DNA of 32,700 nucleotides from Nitriliruptoraceae bacterium (GCA_003563915.1 PWTE01000136.1:1-32700); one strand, 5' to 3'. Shown: positions 23,010 to 32,208, counted from the first letter of the stretch. Numbers and translations: made by a program. Notes: a model not told the origin generated them from the sequence alone.

Positions 23010-24356
23010 GTGGACAAGCAACAGGAGTACGTCCTCCGCACCGTCGAGGAACGCGACGTGCGGTTCATCCGGTTGTGGTTCACCGACGTGCTGGGGTTCC
23101 TGAAGAGCGTCGCGATCACGGCCGCCGAACTGGAGAACGCCTTCAGCGAAGGCATCGGGTTCGACGGCTCGTCGATCGATGGCTTCGCGCGGGTACAGGA
23201 AGCCGACATGCTGGTGGTGCCGGATGCCTCGACGTTCCAGGTGCTGCCGTGGCGTCCCGAATCCCAGGGTGTCGCCCGGATGTTCTGCGACATCCTCACG
23301 CCAGACGGGCAGCCGTTCGCCGCCGACCCTCGTCAGGTGTTGAAGCGCACCCTGGCGCGTGCGGCGGAGATGGGGTTCACCTTCTACGTCCACCCGGAGA
23401 TGGAGTTCTTCCTCTTCGAAGGGGCCGACAACCCCAAGCCGCTGGACAACGGGTCGTACTTCGACATGACCCCGTTGGATGTCCAGCAGGACTTCCGACG
23501 CCAGGCGATCAACATGCTCGAGCGGATGGGCATCTCGGTCGAGTTCTCCCACCACGAGGTCGCCCCTTCGCAGCACGAGATCGACCTGCGGTTCGCGGAT
23601 GCGCTCACGATGGCCGACAACATCATGACCTTCCGCCTGGTCGTGAAGGAGACCGCGCTCCAGCGAGGGATCTACGCCTCGTTCATGCCCAAACCGATCG
23701 AGGGGGAGTGGGGCAACGCGATGCACCTGCACCTCTCGTTGTTCGAGGGGGACAACAACGCGTTCCACGACCCGTCGGACGAGTACCGCCTGTCGCCGAC
23801 GGCGCGCGCCTTCACCGCGGGGATGCTCCGCCACGCGCGGGAGATCTCGGCGGTGACCAACCAGTGGGTCAACTCCTACAAGCGTCTGACCGCGCGCCTG
23901 CACGGGCCCCTTCCCTCCGGCGAAGCTCCGGTCTTCGTCACGTGGGGTCGCTCGAACCGCAGCGCGCTGGTGCGGGTGCCGATGTACAAGCCGCGCAAGG
24001 GGACCTCGACCCGGATCGAGTACCGGGCGCCCGACCCCGCTTGCAACCCCTACCTCGCCTTCTCCCTCATCCTGGCAGCTGGACTCAAGGGCATCGAGGA
24101 GGGCTACGAGCTGCCCGATGAGTCGGAGGACAACGCCTTCGAGCTCACGCCGGCGGAAAGGGCCGCCGCGGGGATCGAACGGCTTCCGGGCAGCCTCGGT
24201 GAGGCGCTACAGCTGATGGAGTCCTCCGAGCTGGTCGCCGAGACCCTGGGCGAGCACCTGTTCTCGTTCTTCCTCGCCAACAAGCGGCGGGAGTGGGACG
24301 AGTACTCGGCGCACGTGACGACGTTCGAGGTCGAACGCTTCCTGCCGTTGCTGTAG
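23010..24356 (+). CDS. glnA2: Type I glutamine synthetase, GlnA2-like
   Basis: A 448-residue glutamine synthetase of type I. It joins glutamate and ammonia to glutamine with ATP in a dodecamer. Conserved blocks include GIGFDGSSIDGFA, FYVHPEMEFFLF, FSHHEVAPSQHEIDLRFADA, ASFMPKP, and NRSALVRVP with YRAPDPACNPYL. The protein closely follows mycobacterial GlnA2. The segment that in adenylylated enzymes carries the target tyrosine reads EDNAFELTPAER here, with Phe at about residue 377, so this enzyme should not be adenylylated by GlnE. GTG 23010 has GAGGAG six bases upstream. glnE follows after eight bases, so they form one operon, as in Mycobacterium. A paralogue with the tyrosine appears at the right end of the window. 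Confidence 0.94.
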   Translation: MDKQQEYVLRTVEERDVRFIRLWFTDVLGFLKSVAITAAELENAFSEGIGFDGSSIDGFARVQEADMLVVPDASTFQVLPWRPESQGVARMFCDILTPDGQPFAADPRQVLKRTLARAAEMGFTFYVHPEMEFFLFEGADNPKPLDNGSYFDMTPLDVQQDFRRQAINMLERMGISVEFSHHEVAPSQHEIDLRFADALTMADNIMTFRLVVKETALQRGIYASFMPKPIEGEWGNAMHLHLSLFEGDNNAFHDPSDEYRLSPTARAFTAGMLRHAREISAVTNQWVNSYKRLTARLHGPLPSGEAPVFVTWGRSNRSALVRVPMYKPRKGTSTRIEYRAPDPACNPYLAFSLILAAGLKGIEEGYELPDESEDNAFELTPAERAAAGIERLPGSLGEALQLMESSELVAETLGEHLFSFFLANKRREWDEYSAHVTTFEVERFLPLL

Positions 24357-24364
24357 GGCCCGCG

Positions 24365-27300
24365 ATGTCGTCTCGTCGGGTCTCGTTGCAGGCACGTCTG
24401 GCCGCGGCCGGGCTCGATCCCGCACGTGCCGTCGAGGAGCTCGACAAGGCCGGACTGCTCGGTGACGACGGCGAGGAGGTCCGTTTCGGTCTGCTCCCGC
24501 TGCTGTCCGAAGCCGCGGACCCGCAGGACGCCGTGACCTGTGTGACCGCGCTCGCTCGCGAGCACCCGGCGGTACTCGGCCGGGTCGCCGAGGAGCCGGA
24601 GTGGTTGGCCCGCCTGGTCGCGGTCGCGGGTGCATCGCGACCGCTGGGCGACCTGCTTGCGCGTCACCCCGACGCGGTCGCCGCGGTGCGGACCGACGAT
24701 CGTGTCGAGGTCGACCTGATCGCTCGCCGGGTGGCCCAGGCCGTGCGTAGCGGCGGTGACCCTTCCACCTGCGCGGCTGGCATCGCCGCGATCCGTCGGG
24801 CGACGACCGCGGACATCGCGGCCCGCGACCTGACGGGCGCCGCCGACGTGGAGGAGGTCGGCAACGAGCTCGCCGGCCTCGCGCAAGGGGTGCTGCGCGG
24901 GACCTTGCAGGCGATCCACGACGAGGTGACCGACGGTGATCCTGCGGCGAGGATCGCGGTCATCGGCATGGGCAAGTTGGGAGGTCAGGAGCTCAACTAC
25001 GTGTCCGATGTGGACGTCGTGTTCGTCCACGAACCGGTGGATGGCGCCAGTGACGAGGATGCGAGCCGGGAGGCCACCCGCGTCATCACCGCCTTGCTCG
25101 AGCTGCTCAACGCATCGACGACGATGGGGCGCGCCTACGAGGTCGATCCGACACTCCGACCCGAAGGGCGCTCGGGAGCGCTGTCGCGAACGGTCGCGTC
25201 CTACGTGGCCTACTGGGAACGGTGGGCGAAGACGTGGGAGTTCCAGGCGTTGCTGAAGGCTCGCCCGGTCGCCGGCGACGCGGCGGTCGGCGAAGCGTGG
25301 AACCGTGCTGCCGAACCCTTCGTCTGGCCGGCCGCGCTCGATCCGGACGTGGTCGCCGAGATCCGCGAGATGAAGTCCAGGATCGAGTCCAAACCCGAGG
25401 TGCTGCGACACGGGGACCGGCAGATCAAGCTGGGACCGGGAGGCATCCGTGACATCGAGTTCGCGGTCCAGCTGTTGCAGCTGGTCCACGGCCGCGGGGA
25501 CACCTCGCTGCGGTTGACCGGCCCCCTGCCGACCCTGGCGGCCCTCGTCGCCAACGGGTACGTCGACGACGAGGACGCGACCCCCTTCGCGGCCGCCTAC
25601 CGCCAGCTACGGATGATCGAGCACCGTCTGCAGCTCGCGCACGAACGGCGGACCCACACGATCCCGAAGGACGAGGCCAAACAGGAGTGGCTGGCACGAT
25701 CGCTCGGTTACCGGTCGGATGGGGACCGCCCGGCTCGTGCCGCGTTCCTCCGGGAACTCGCCCAGGTGCAGGGCCAGGTCCGTGAGCTCCACGCCAAGCT
25801 CTTCTACCGGCCGCTGTTGGAGGCCTACGCCGCCGTGTCGCCGACGACCACCGGGGTCAGCGTCCCGGGCGAGGTCACCGCGATGGGGCAGGCGGCGGCC
25901 CGCGAACGCCTGGAGGCCCTGGGGTTCGTCGACGGCGATGCCGCGCTCCGCGACCTGCACCGGATGACCTCGGGGTTGTCCCGCCGGGCGCGCACGGTCC
26001 GGGCCGTGCTCCCGGCCGTGCTCGAGGTGTTGCAGGACACCCCGGACCCGGACCGTGGGCTCGCGTCGTTCCGGGACCTCGTCGAGGGCCAGGGCGAGCG
26101 TGGCGAGCTGCTGTCCTACCTGCGGGACCATCCGCCTGCCTCGGAGCTGCTCGCCAAGGTGCTCGGCACCAGCCCCGTCGCTGGCGAGCTGCTCCGCGAC
26201 CAGCCCCAGGGCATCGAGTGGCTGCGGGATGCCGCGCTCCGCGACCAGCCGCGCACACGTGACGAGCTCGCGCGCATGGCGGTCGCGCGGTTGCACTGGC
26301 AGGACGCCAACGCGGCCGTCCGTCGGTTCAAGCGCCTGGAGCTCCTGCGCATCGTGCTCCGCGACCTGTCCGGGGCCACCGGGGTCAGCGGGGTGGGCAT
26401 GGAGCTCACGGCTCTGGCCGAGGCGTGTCTGGTGGCAGCCCTCCTCGCCGAGCTGCGCAGACAGGCCCGCCGTCGAGGTCTGGCGAGCCCCGACGAGCTG
26501 CCGGTCAGCATCGCGATCGTCGGTATGGGCAAGCTCGGCGGTCGCGAACTGCACTACGTGAGCGACCTCGACGTGCTCTTCGTGCACGAGGTTGCCGATG
26601 AGGTCGAGGATCAGGCAGCAGCGACCAAGCTCGCGCTGGACATCATCGGCAACGTGATGCGCTCCCTGTCGGCGATCACGGCGGAAGGCACCGCGTTCGA
26701 GGTGGATGCCGACCTGCGTCCGGAGGGGCGCAACGGCCCCCTGTCACGCACCTTGGCGTCCTACCGCACCTACTGGGAGCGCTGGGCCGAACCGTGGGAG
26801 CACCAGGCCCTGTTGCGTGCCCGCCACGTCGCGGGAGATCGCGACCTCGGTGCGAAGCTGGTCGCGGCCTCGCAGGGGTTCGCGTATCCGCGTGAGGAGC
26901 CCGAGGCCGCCGTGGCGCCGATGCGGCGGATGAAGGCCCGACTCGAGAAGGAGCGCATCCCCAGACGGGTCGAACCCGAACGCCACCTGAAGCTCGGTCC
27001 GGGAGGGCTCTCCGACGTCGAGTGGACCGTGCAGCTGCTCCAGCAGCTCCACGGCGCGTCCCAGGAGGTGATCCGTTCCACGTCGACGATGGAGGCACTG
27101 GACCTCCTCCAGGACGAGGGGCGGATCTCCCACCGTGACGCGAGCTGGCTGCGCGACGGCTACCGCTTCATCTGGGAGGTCCGCAACCGGCTCTACCTGC
27201 TGCGTCACCGCGACGTCGACGTGCTCCCGCAGCCACGCGATCAGCTCGAGAAGCTGGCTCGTTCGATGGGCTACGGCCGCGGGGGGTGGCAGGAGCTCGA

Positions 27301-27394
27301 GGAGGACCGACGTCGCCATGCCCGCCACGTCCGTCAGGTCTGCAACCGGGTGTTCTACGGTGTCGAACCCGACGTCTCCCACGGAACCTGGTAG
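24365..27394 (+). CDS. glnE: Bifunctional glutamine synthetase adenylyltransferase/deadenylase
   Basis: A 1009-residue GlnE with the expected duplicated layout. A first nucleotidyltransferase domain with GMGKLGGQELNYVSDVDVVF lies at about residues 200-220 (normally the deadenylating half). A second with GMGKLGGRELHYVSDLDVLF lies at about 720-740 (the adenylylating half). Each has the GS..D.D metal-binding pattern, and each is followed by a PEGR..LSRT and LKLGPGG(I/L) helical domain. GlnE adds AMP to the tyrosine of type I glutamine synthetase when glutamine is plentiful and removes it when nitrogen is scarce. Length is typical for Actinomycetota. ATG 24365 lies eight bases after the glnA2 stop with no clear ribosome site, suggesting coupled translation. 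Its probable substrate is the GlnA1-type enzyme at the right edge, not the adjacent GlnA2. Confidence 0.96.
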   Translation: MSSRRVSLQARLAAAGLDPARAVEELDKAGLLGDDGEEVRFGLLPLLSEAADPQDAVTCVTALAREHPAVLGRVAEEPEWLARLVAVAGASRPLGDLLARHPDAVAAVRTDDRVEVDLIARRVAQAVRSGGDPSTCAAGIAAIRRATTADIAARDLTGAADVEEVGNELAGLAQGVLRGTLQAIHDEVTDGDPAARIAVIGMGKLGGQELNYVSDVDVVFVHEPVDGASDEDASREATRVITALLELLNASTTMGRAYEVDPTLRPEGRSGALSRTVASYVAYWERWAKTWEFQALLKARPVAGDAAVGEAWNRAAEPFVWPAALDPDVVAEIREMKSRIESKPEVLRHGDRQIKLGPGGIRDIEFAVQLLQLVHGRGDTSLRLTGPLPTLAALVANGYVDDEDATPFAAAYRQLRMIEHRLQLAHERRTHTIPKDEAKQEWLARSLGYRSDGDRPARAAFLRELAQVQGQVRELHAKLFYRPLLEAYAAVSPTTTGVSVPGEVTAMGQAAARERLEALGFVDGDAALRDLHRMTSGLSRRARTVRAVLPAVLEVLQDTPDPDRGLASFRDLVEGQGERGELLSYLRDHPPASELLAKVLGTSPVAGELLRDQPQGIEWLRDAALRDQPRTRDELARMAVARLHWQDANAAVRRFKRLELLRIVLRDLSGATGVSGVGMELTALAEACLVAALLAELRRQARRRGLASPDELPVSIAIVGMGKLGGRELHYVSDLDVLFVHEVADEVEDQAAATKLALDIIGNVMRSLSAITAEGTAFEVDADLRPEGRNGPLSRTLASYRTYWERWAEPWEHQALLRARHVAGDRDLGAKLVAASQGFAYPREEPEAAVAPMRRMKARLEKERIPRRVEPERHLKLGPGGLSDVEWTVQLLQQLHGASQEVIRSTSTMEALDLLQDEGRISHRDASWLRDGYRFIWEVRNRLYLLRHRDVDVLPQPRDQLEKLARSMGYGRGGWQELEEDRRRHARHVRQVCNRVFYGVEPDVSHGTW

Positions 27395-27402
27395 CGCCGC
27401 CC

Positions 27403-27419
27403 GGCGTCGCACGGACGCC
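27403..27419. terminator. Hairpin between convergent glnE and DUF885 gene
   Basis: GGCGTC, five bases, GACGCC sits in the 30-base gap between two convergent genes, so it could stop transcription from both sides. It is short and has no T-run. Confidence 0.4.
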
Positions 27420-27424
27420 TCGGC

Positions 27425-29116
27425 TCACGGTGTCCCCCGTACCCGTTCGCCGAGGTGGTCCAGCCCGACCGGTCCGGAGCCCAGCACGTCCGCGTGGAAC
27501 GTGCGCAGGTCGAAGCGCCGGCCATCCCGCTGACGGCGCGCCTCCCGCAACCGCAGGATCTCGCGTTGCCCGACGGCGTAGCTGATCGCCTGGCCCGGCC
27601 AGCCGAGGTAGCGGGTCACCTCGCTGACCGCGTAGTCGTCGGCGAGAGCGGCGATGTCGGTGAGTGCGGCGACCGCCCGGTCGAAGGTCCACGGTGACCC
27701 CGCTTCGAGCGTGCTCCCACCCGGGAGGTCGAGGTCGCGGGGGAGATCGTGTTCCAGGTGGAGACCGATGTCGATGACGACCCGGAGCAGGCGCAGGATC
27801 GACGAGGTGAGGTAACCGAGTTCGTAGGCCGGCTGCTCCAGCTCACCGAGCTCGTCCATCAGCGTCTCGGCGTAGAGGGCCCAGCCCTCACCGTATCCGG
27901 GGTTCCAGATCAGCAGGCGGTGGGCGCGTGTGAGCCGGTCCCCGAACGTGACCTGGAGTCCGACCTGGAGGTGGTGGCCGGGGAAGCCCTCGTGGTAGGC
28001 GGTGGTGATCTCCTCGAACAGGGGGACCCTCTCGGCGTCACCGAGCGACCACCAGATCGAACCGGGGCGTGAGAGGTCCTCGCTCGGTCCGATGTAGTAG
28101 GCGCCGAGCGCGCCGCCAGGTGGTGCCAACCTGACGTCCACCTGGCGGATCGTTCCGGGGACGTCGAAGTGGGTTCCCTCGAGCTGCTCCAGGGCAGCGG
28201 TCTGTCGCTCCTGCATCAGGTCGCGGAAACGGTGCGGATCCTCGACGGCGTACCGCGGGTCGTGGCGCAACAGGTCGAGGACGGCCCGCAGGCCCGAGGT
28301 GTCGTCGATGGACGCGGCGACCGTTGTCGCCCGCTCGAGGAGGACCCTCAGCTCCTCCCAGGCCCAGGCGGAGGTCTCCTCGAGATCCAGGTCGGTGCCG
28401 AGCAGCCCATGGAGGGCACGTTGGTAGCGCTCCGGGCCGACGGCATCGCGTTCCGGCGCCCGGGGGAGGTAGGTCTGCTCGAGCCACCTCGCCGTCGCTT
28501 CCGCGGCGTCGCCCGACGCTGACCGCCACCGATCGACCACGTCGGTGAGTTCCGGAGCGGCTGCGGTGAGCCGATCCATGGCGGCGGTGATGCCTCCACC
28601 AGGGGCCACCGCGTCCCGCAGTTGGCCGACGACGCTCTCGACCTGTCGGGACGCCACCAGGACGTCTCGCTCGACGGCGACCTGCATCCGCCGCCGCCAG
28701 TCGGCCAACGCGGCGGGAAGTGTGCTCAGACGACCGATCAGCGCAGCGCGGCCCTCGTCGGTCGTGGGGTCGTGGAGGTTGAGGATCTCGGGGATCGACG
28801 GGATCGTCGACCCGAGGTGGGCCAGATCACGCAACGGATCGCCGTGCTCGTGCTCCTCGATCTGAGGGTCGAGATGGTCGGCGAGGGCACGGACCGCGAG
28901 CTGGTCGTCCTCGTGCTGGCCTGGTGGGAGCTGGTCGAGTTCGGAGCGGACGCTCGTCACGAGCTCGGCGTGGGCTTCGAGGCCCTGGACCGAGAGGTCG
29001 CCCCACCGGTCGTCGTATCCGTCGATCCCGGCGAAGGTCGCCTCGATGGGGGCGATCGCGGCCAGTCTCTCGACGTAGCGGTCGGCCACGTCGAAGACCG
29101 GATGGCGCGGCGGCAC
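27425..29116 (-). CDS. DUF885 family protein, predicted metallo-hydrolase
   Basis: A 563-residue protein of the DUF885 family. The family signature is present: TAYHEGFPGHHLQVGLQ at about residues 360-375, with a zinc-peptidase-like HEGxPGHH, followed by WNPGYGEGWALYAETLMDELG. These residues are consistent with a gluzincin-like metallopeptidase, but catalytic activity is not established for most members. The C-terminus has the family pattern RYLGWPGQAISYAVGQREI. No signal peptide is seen, so it is likely cytoplasmic. The start is uncertain: GTG 29116 gives a normal length, while GTG 29236 would add a proline- and arginine-rich, poorly conserved-looking lead. It is convergent with glnE and divergent from the hydrolase gene at 29265. 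Confidence 0.85.
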   Translation of the reverse strand: MPPRHPVFDVADRYVERLAAIAPIEATFAGIDGYDDRWGDLSVQGLEAHAELVTSVRSELDQLPPGQHEDDQLAVRALADHLDPQIEEHEHGDPLRDLAHLGSTIPSIPEILNLHDPTTDEGRAALIGRLSTLPAALADWRRRMQVAVERDVLVASRQVESVVGQLRDAVAPGGGITAAMDRLTAAAPELTDVVDRWRSASGDAAEATARWLEQTYLPRAPERDAVGPERYQRALHGLLGTDLDLEETSAWAWEELRVLLERATTVAASIDDTSGLRAVLDLLRHDPRYAVEDPHRFRDLMQERQTAALEQLEGTHFDVPGTIRQVDVRLAPPGGALGAYYIGPSEDLSRPGSIWWSLGDAERVPLFEEITTAYHEGFPGHHLQVGLQVTFGDRLTRAHRLLIWNPGYGEGWALYAETLMDELGELEQPAYELGYLTSSILRLLRVVIDIGLHLEHDLPRDLDLPGGSTLEAGSPWTFDRAVAALTDIAALADDYAVSEVTRYLGWPGQAISYAVGQREILRLREARRQRDGRRFDLRTFHADVLGSGPVGLDHLGERVRGTP

Positions 29117-29264
29117 AGGGGGCGGCAGGGGAGCACTCCTCGGTGGACATCGGCGGCGTGGAGGTCTCGCGGGCGAGACGGCCAGGGAACCTAGCGGTCC
29201 GGGTCGGCACGGTGGCGAGACCCCGGACGAGACCACGTACGCTGCTGGCGACCGGAGGTCAGAC

Positions 29265-30215
29265 GTGTGGCGTGAAGGCTACGTAGCGGGTGGTCAGACC
29301 CGGTTCTTCGTGCGGGCACTGGGGTCCCCGTCGTTCGATCTCGGTGAGGGTGAGGAGCCGGCCGACGATCTGATCCTGCTCCTGCACGGCTGGCCTCAGG
29401 ACGGCTCTGCGTGGCGGCTGGTCGCGCCGCAGCTCGTCGAGGCCGGGTACCGCGTGGCCTGCCCCGACCTGAAGGGGTTCGGCCGGTCGGATGCGCCGAA
29501 GAAGGGCTACGACCCGGAGACCCTGGCCGACGAGATCGCCCAACTGATCCGCAACCTGCACGCGCGACGGGCGATCGTGGTCGGCCACGATTGGGGGGGA
29601 GCCGTCGCCCTGGCCACGGCCTTCCGCCACCCGGGCCGCGTCCGAGCGCTCACCGTCGCGTCGTCCCCGTTCCGTCAGATCGACCTGACGGCCGCCTGGC
29701 ACATCCCCCTGCTGAACCTGCCCGTGCTCCCTCAGGTCGCGTTCCGGGTCGCGGGGGGCCCGCTGACACGAGGAGCGATCCGCTACTCCGCCGTCGTGGA
29801 CGATCCCTTCACCGATGACGCGATGGAGCGGTACGTCGCCGCGGTGCGTGCGGCACCGAGCGCCTGGTTGTCGTACTACCGCACCCTGTCCCGACAGGCG
29901 CTGGTGGACCTGGCCGTCCGGCGGATCCGCCGACGCGCTTCCTTCCTTCGCGCTCCCGAGGGGCCCCACCGGCTCAGGGTCCCGACCGCGGTCGTCTGGG
30001 GCGAGGAGGACCCGGCCACCCCGTTCCACCTCGCCAGCCAGGTTGCTCGAGACCTCGAGGCAACGCTCATCGGGATCCCCGGGGTCGGACACTTCGTCCA
30101 CGAGGAGGCGCCGGAGACCTTCGCCAAGGCGGTGCTCGATCTCTCCCGCTGGGTGGAGCGGGCTGAGCGCGAACGCGACCGGGTACGTGAGGACGACGAG
30201 GAGCAGGCGGGGTGA
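29265..30215 (+). CDS. Alpha/beta hydrolase, epoxide hydrolase-like
   Basis: A 316-residue alpha/beta hydrolase in which the nucleophile elbow is GHDWGG with Asp109, not Ser. That points to the epoxide hydrolase or haloalkane dehalogenase branch. The HGWP motif lies at 41-44, the acid at Asp249 (VVWGEEDPATP) and His276 in GVGHFVHEE, so the triad is complete. A lid of about residues 135-225 is rich in basic residues. The enzyme has no signal peptide and should act on an epoxide or halide in the cytoplasm. The exact substrate is unknown. GTG 29265 has GGAGG upstream. It is the first of four plus-strand genes whose starts overlap the preceding stops, which makes an operon very likely. Confidence 0.9.
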   Translation: MWREGYVAGGQTRFFVRALGSPSFDLGEGEEPADDLILLLHGWPQDGSAWRLVAPQLVEAGYRVACPDLKGFGRSDAPKKGYDPETLADEIAQLIRNLHARRAIVVGHDWGGAVALATAFRHPGRVRALTVASSPFRQIDLTAAWHIPLLNLPVLPQVAFRVAGGPLTRGAIRYSAVVDDPFTDDAMERYVAAVRAAPSAWLSYYRTLSRQALVDLAVRRIRRRASFLRAPEGPHRLRVPTAVVWGEEDPATPFHLASQVARDLEATLIGIPGVGHFVHEEAPETFAKAVLDLSRWVERAERERDRVREDDEEQAG

Positions 30216-30793
30216 GGATCGCGATCCACCTGTTCGACGGCGCCGAGGAACTCGACTGGGCTGGTCCCTGGGAGGTGCTTGCGTACTGGGCGGAGGCGTC
30301 CGACGACGACATCGAGGTCGTGACCGTTGCGGACGGTCCGGACCCGGTCCGCTGCGCGAAGGGACTGCGGGTGCTCCCGGACCGGACGTGGGACGATCTC
30401 GGTGAGGTGGACGTGCTGGTCTACCCGGGAGGTCGTGGTACCCGTCGTCACCTCGGTGATGAAGCGATCCGTACGCGGTTGCGGGACCTCCACGACCGCG
30501 GGGTCCTGCTCGTGAGCGTGTGCACGGGGTCGCTGGTGCTCGCCGACGCTGGCCTACTGGATGGACGCCCTGCCACGACCCACTGGCGTGCGGTGGAGTT
30601 GCTCGGCGAGCTGGGTCGTGAGGTGTCGGTGCAGCCCGACGAGCGGTTCGTCGACGACGGGGACATCATCACGGCTGCCGGTGTGTCCGCGGGCATCGAT
30701 GCGGCCCTCCACCTCGTTGCGCGGTTGGCGTCAGCCGATACGGCGCGGGCGGTCCGCCGTGGCATCCAGTACGACCCGCAGCCACCGGTATGA
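30212..30793 (+). CDS. DJ-1/PfpI family protein
   Basis: A 193-residue DJ-1/PfpI superfamily protein of the isocyanide hydratase-like group. The signature start MRIAIHLFDGAEELDWAGPW contains the conserved acidic residues. The nucleophile Cys104 is in LLVSVCTGSLVLADAGLL, followed by DGRPATTHW with the expected His. The closing GVSAGIDAALHLVARL also fits. Related proteins hydrate isonitriles, deglycate, or serve as sensing domains of AraC regulators. There is no DNA-binding domain here, so it is probably an enzyme. Its GTG start overlaps the hydrolase stop (GTGA) and its stop overlaps the HAD start (ATGA), so it is translated with both. The real substrate is not known. Confidence 0.9.
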   Translation: MRIAIHLFDGAEELDWAGPWEVLAYWAEASDDDIEVVTVADGPDPVRCAKGLRVLPDRTWDDLGEVDVLVYPGGRGTRRHLGDEAIRTRLRDLHDRGVLLVSVCTGSLVLADAGLLDGRPATTHWRAVELLGELGREVSVQPDERFVDDGDIITAAGVSAGIDAALHLVARLASADTARAVRRGIQYDPQPPV

Positions 30794-31491
30794 GGCCGGA
30801 GGTCGGGGTCCCGGTGGCAGGACGTCGCCCGGATGCGGTGGTGTTCGACTGCGACGGCACCATCGCGGACACGGAGTCGATCTCGGACCAGGCCTGGACC
30901 GAGACCCTGGCGACCCACGGCTACCAGGCGACGCAGGATGACTTCCGTCAGGTCGTCGGTCACCCGTTCGCGCAGAACTGGGCCTACTTCGCTCCACGCG
31001 CAGGACTCGACGATCGGCAAGCCTTCCGGACGCGCTTGCGCGCGCGGTTCATCGAGCTGTTCGAGCAGGGGTTGGTCGTCCACGAGGACGCGGCGACGAC
31101 GATCCGTGAGCTCGCCACCGCTGGCGTACCGGTCGCGGTGGCATCGTCGTCCACGCACCGTCATGTCGAACGGGTCCTGGAGCGCGCGGAGCTGACCGGC
31201 CTGGTCGGAGCGATCGTCGGAGCGGACGACGTCACCGCCCACAAGCCGCACCCGGAGCCCTACCTCGCCGCGGCTCGGGACCTGGGCGTCGACCCCGTGC
31301 GGTGCGCTGCGGTCGAAGACACACCCGTAGGTGTACGGGCGGCCGTCGCCGCCGGGATGTACACGGTGGCGGTGGTCCGCAGTCACGGTGACGCGGCCGA
31401 TCTCCAGGAGGCACACCACATCGTGGACGAAGTCTCGGTGGCTAGCGTGTTCCCTGTGAGGGAGCACTGGCAGCGCGAGGAGCGTGCGTGA
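30790..31491 (+). CDS. HAD-superfamily phosphatase or phosphoglucomutase-like
   Basis: A 233-residue HAD subfamily IA protein. Motif I is VVFDCDGTIADTES with Asp20 and Asp22. A helical cap (about 27-95) follows. Motif II is in VAVASSSTHRHV, motif III is Lys152 (TAHKPHPEPYLAAA), and motif IV is AAVEDTPVGVRAA with Glu176 and Asp177. All catalytic residues are present. The group covers beta-phosphoglucomutases, phosphoglycolate phosphatases and sugar-phosphate phosphatases, and the substrate is not predictable. The start ATG 30790 overlaps the DJ-1 stop, and the stop overlaps the DoxX start, so it is the third gene of a tightly coupled run. Confidence 0.92.
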   Translation: MRPEVGVPVAGRRPDAVVFDCDGTIADTESISDQAWTETLATHGYQATQDDFRQVVGHPFAQNWAYFAPRAGLDDRQAFRTRLRARFIELFEQGLVVHEDAATTIRELATAGVPVAVASSSTHRHVERVLERAELTGLVGAIVGADDVTAHKPHPEPYLAAARDLGVDPVRCAAVEDTPVGVRAAVAAGMYTVAVVRSHGDAADLQEAHHIVDEVSVASVFPVREHWQREERA

Positions 31492-32012
31492 TGGAAGCCT
31501 TCGGACCGGATCTCGATCTCGGCCTTCTGGTGTTGCGTGTGCTGGTCGGGGTGACCTTCAGCCTCCACGGGTTCCAGAAGCTGTTCGGCTGGTTCGGTGG
31601 GGGCGGTCTCGACGGCACGTCCAAGTGGTTCGCGTCACTCGGGTTCGGTGACGGCCGGTTGGCCGCGGTGATGGCGGGCGGCAGTGAGGTCGTCGGCGGC
31701 CTCGGTCTGGCGACCGGCTTGCTGACCCCCTTCGCGGCCGCAGCGATGATCGGCACGATGACCACGGCTGCGCTGGTCAACAACGCCTCGAAGGGGTTCT
31801 GGTCCGCAGGCAACGGCTGGGAACTGAACGGGTACCTGATCGTCATCCCGACCGCGGTCGCCATCACGGGTCCCGGTGCCTACTCCCTCGACGCGGTGCT
31901 CGGCCTGGAGCTCCTGTCCGGTCCGCTTCCCGGCCTGGCAGCGTTCGTCGCGGGCGTCGGGCTCGGCTACGCACGGTGGGCCACACGGGACACCTCGACG
32001 TCCGACAGCTGA
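31491..32012 (+). CDS. DoxX family membrane protein
   Basis: A 173-residue membrane protein of the DoxX family with four hydrophobic segments. The family start is seen in LLVLRVLVGVTFSLHGFQKL with the HGFQKLFGWFGG motif, then a MAGGSEVVGGLGLATG segment. Members of the family act in quinone- or thiol-linked redox processes or are uncharacterised, and the precise role here is unknown. ATG 31491 shares one base with the HAD stop (TGATG). A GTG one codon earlier is equally possible, and AGGAG at 31478-31482 serves either. It is the last gene of the four-gene run, followed by a terminator-like inverted repeat at 32153. Confidence 0.88.
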   Translation: MEAFGPDLDLGLLVLRVLVGVTFSLHGFQKLFGWFGGGGLDGTSKWFASLGFGDGRLAAVMAGGSEVVGGLGLATGLLTPFAAAAMIGTMTTAALVNNASKGFWSAGNGWELNGYLIVIPTAVAITGPGAYSLDAVLGLELLSGPLPGLAAFVAGVGLGYARWATRDTSTSDS

Positions 32013-32152
32013 GGGCCGGGCGGTCCGTGCCGACGGTCCGCTGACGGCTGATCGCTACGGTCAGTGCGGCTGCGATGGCGTCGCTCTACCTGCTTGGTCG
32101 CTCGTCGTGCGCCTCGCGGTCGTGCTGCTGTTCATCATCCGCGTGCGTCGCT

Positions 32153-32199
32153 GATCGTGTAACAGAACGACGCTGAGCACGTCGGGTCGTTCCACGATC
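32153..32199 (+). terminator. Stem-loop downstream of the DoxX operon
   Basis: GATCGTG (32153-32159) and GAACGAC (32165-32171) pair with GTCGTTC (32186-32192) and CACGATC (32193-32199). A five-base bulge lies on the left arm and a 14-base loop at the tip, giving 14 bp. It lies 141 bases past the DoxX stop, with no T-run. The stretch between (32013-32152) shows no gene I can support. Confidence 0.5.
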
Positions 32200-32208
32200 G
32201 CTGAGCTG

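Noticed and set aside
32013-32152. Short plus-strand frame with a hydrophobic end after DoxX
   Set aside because: It overlaps the DoxX gene in another frame, lacks a ribosome site and matches no family.
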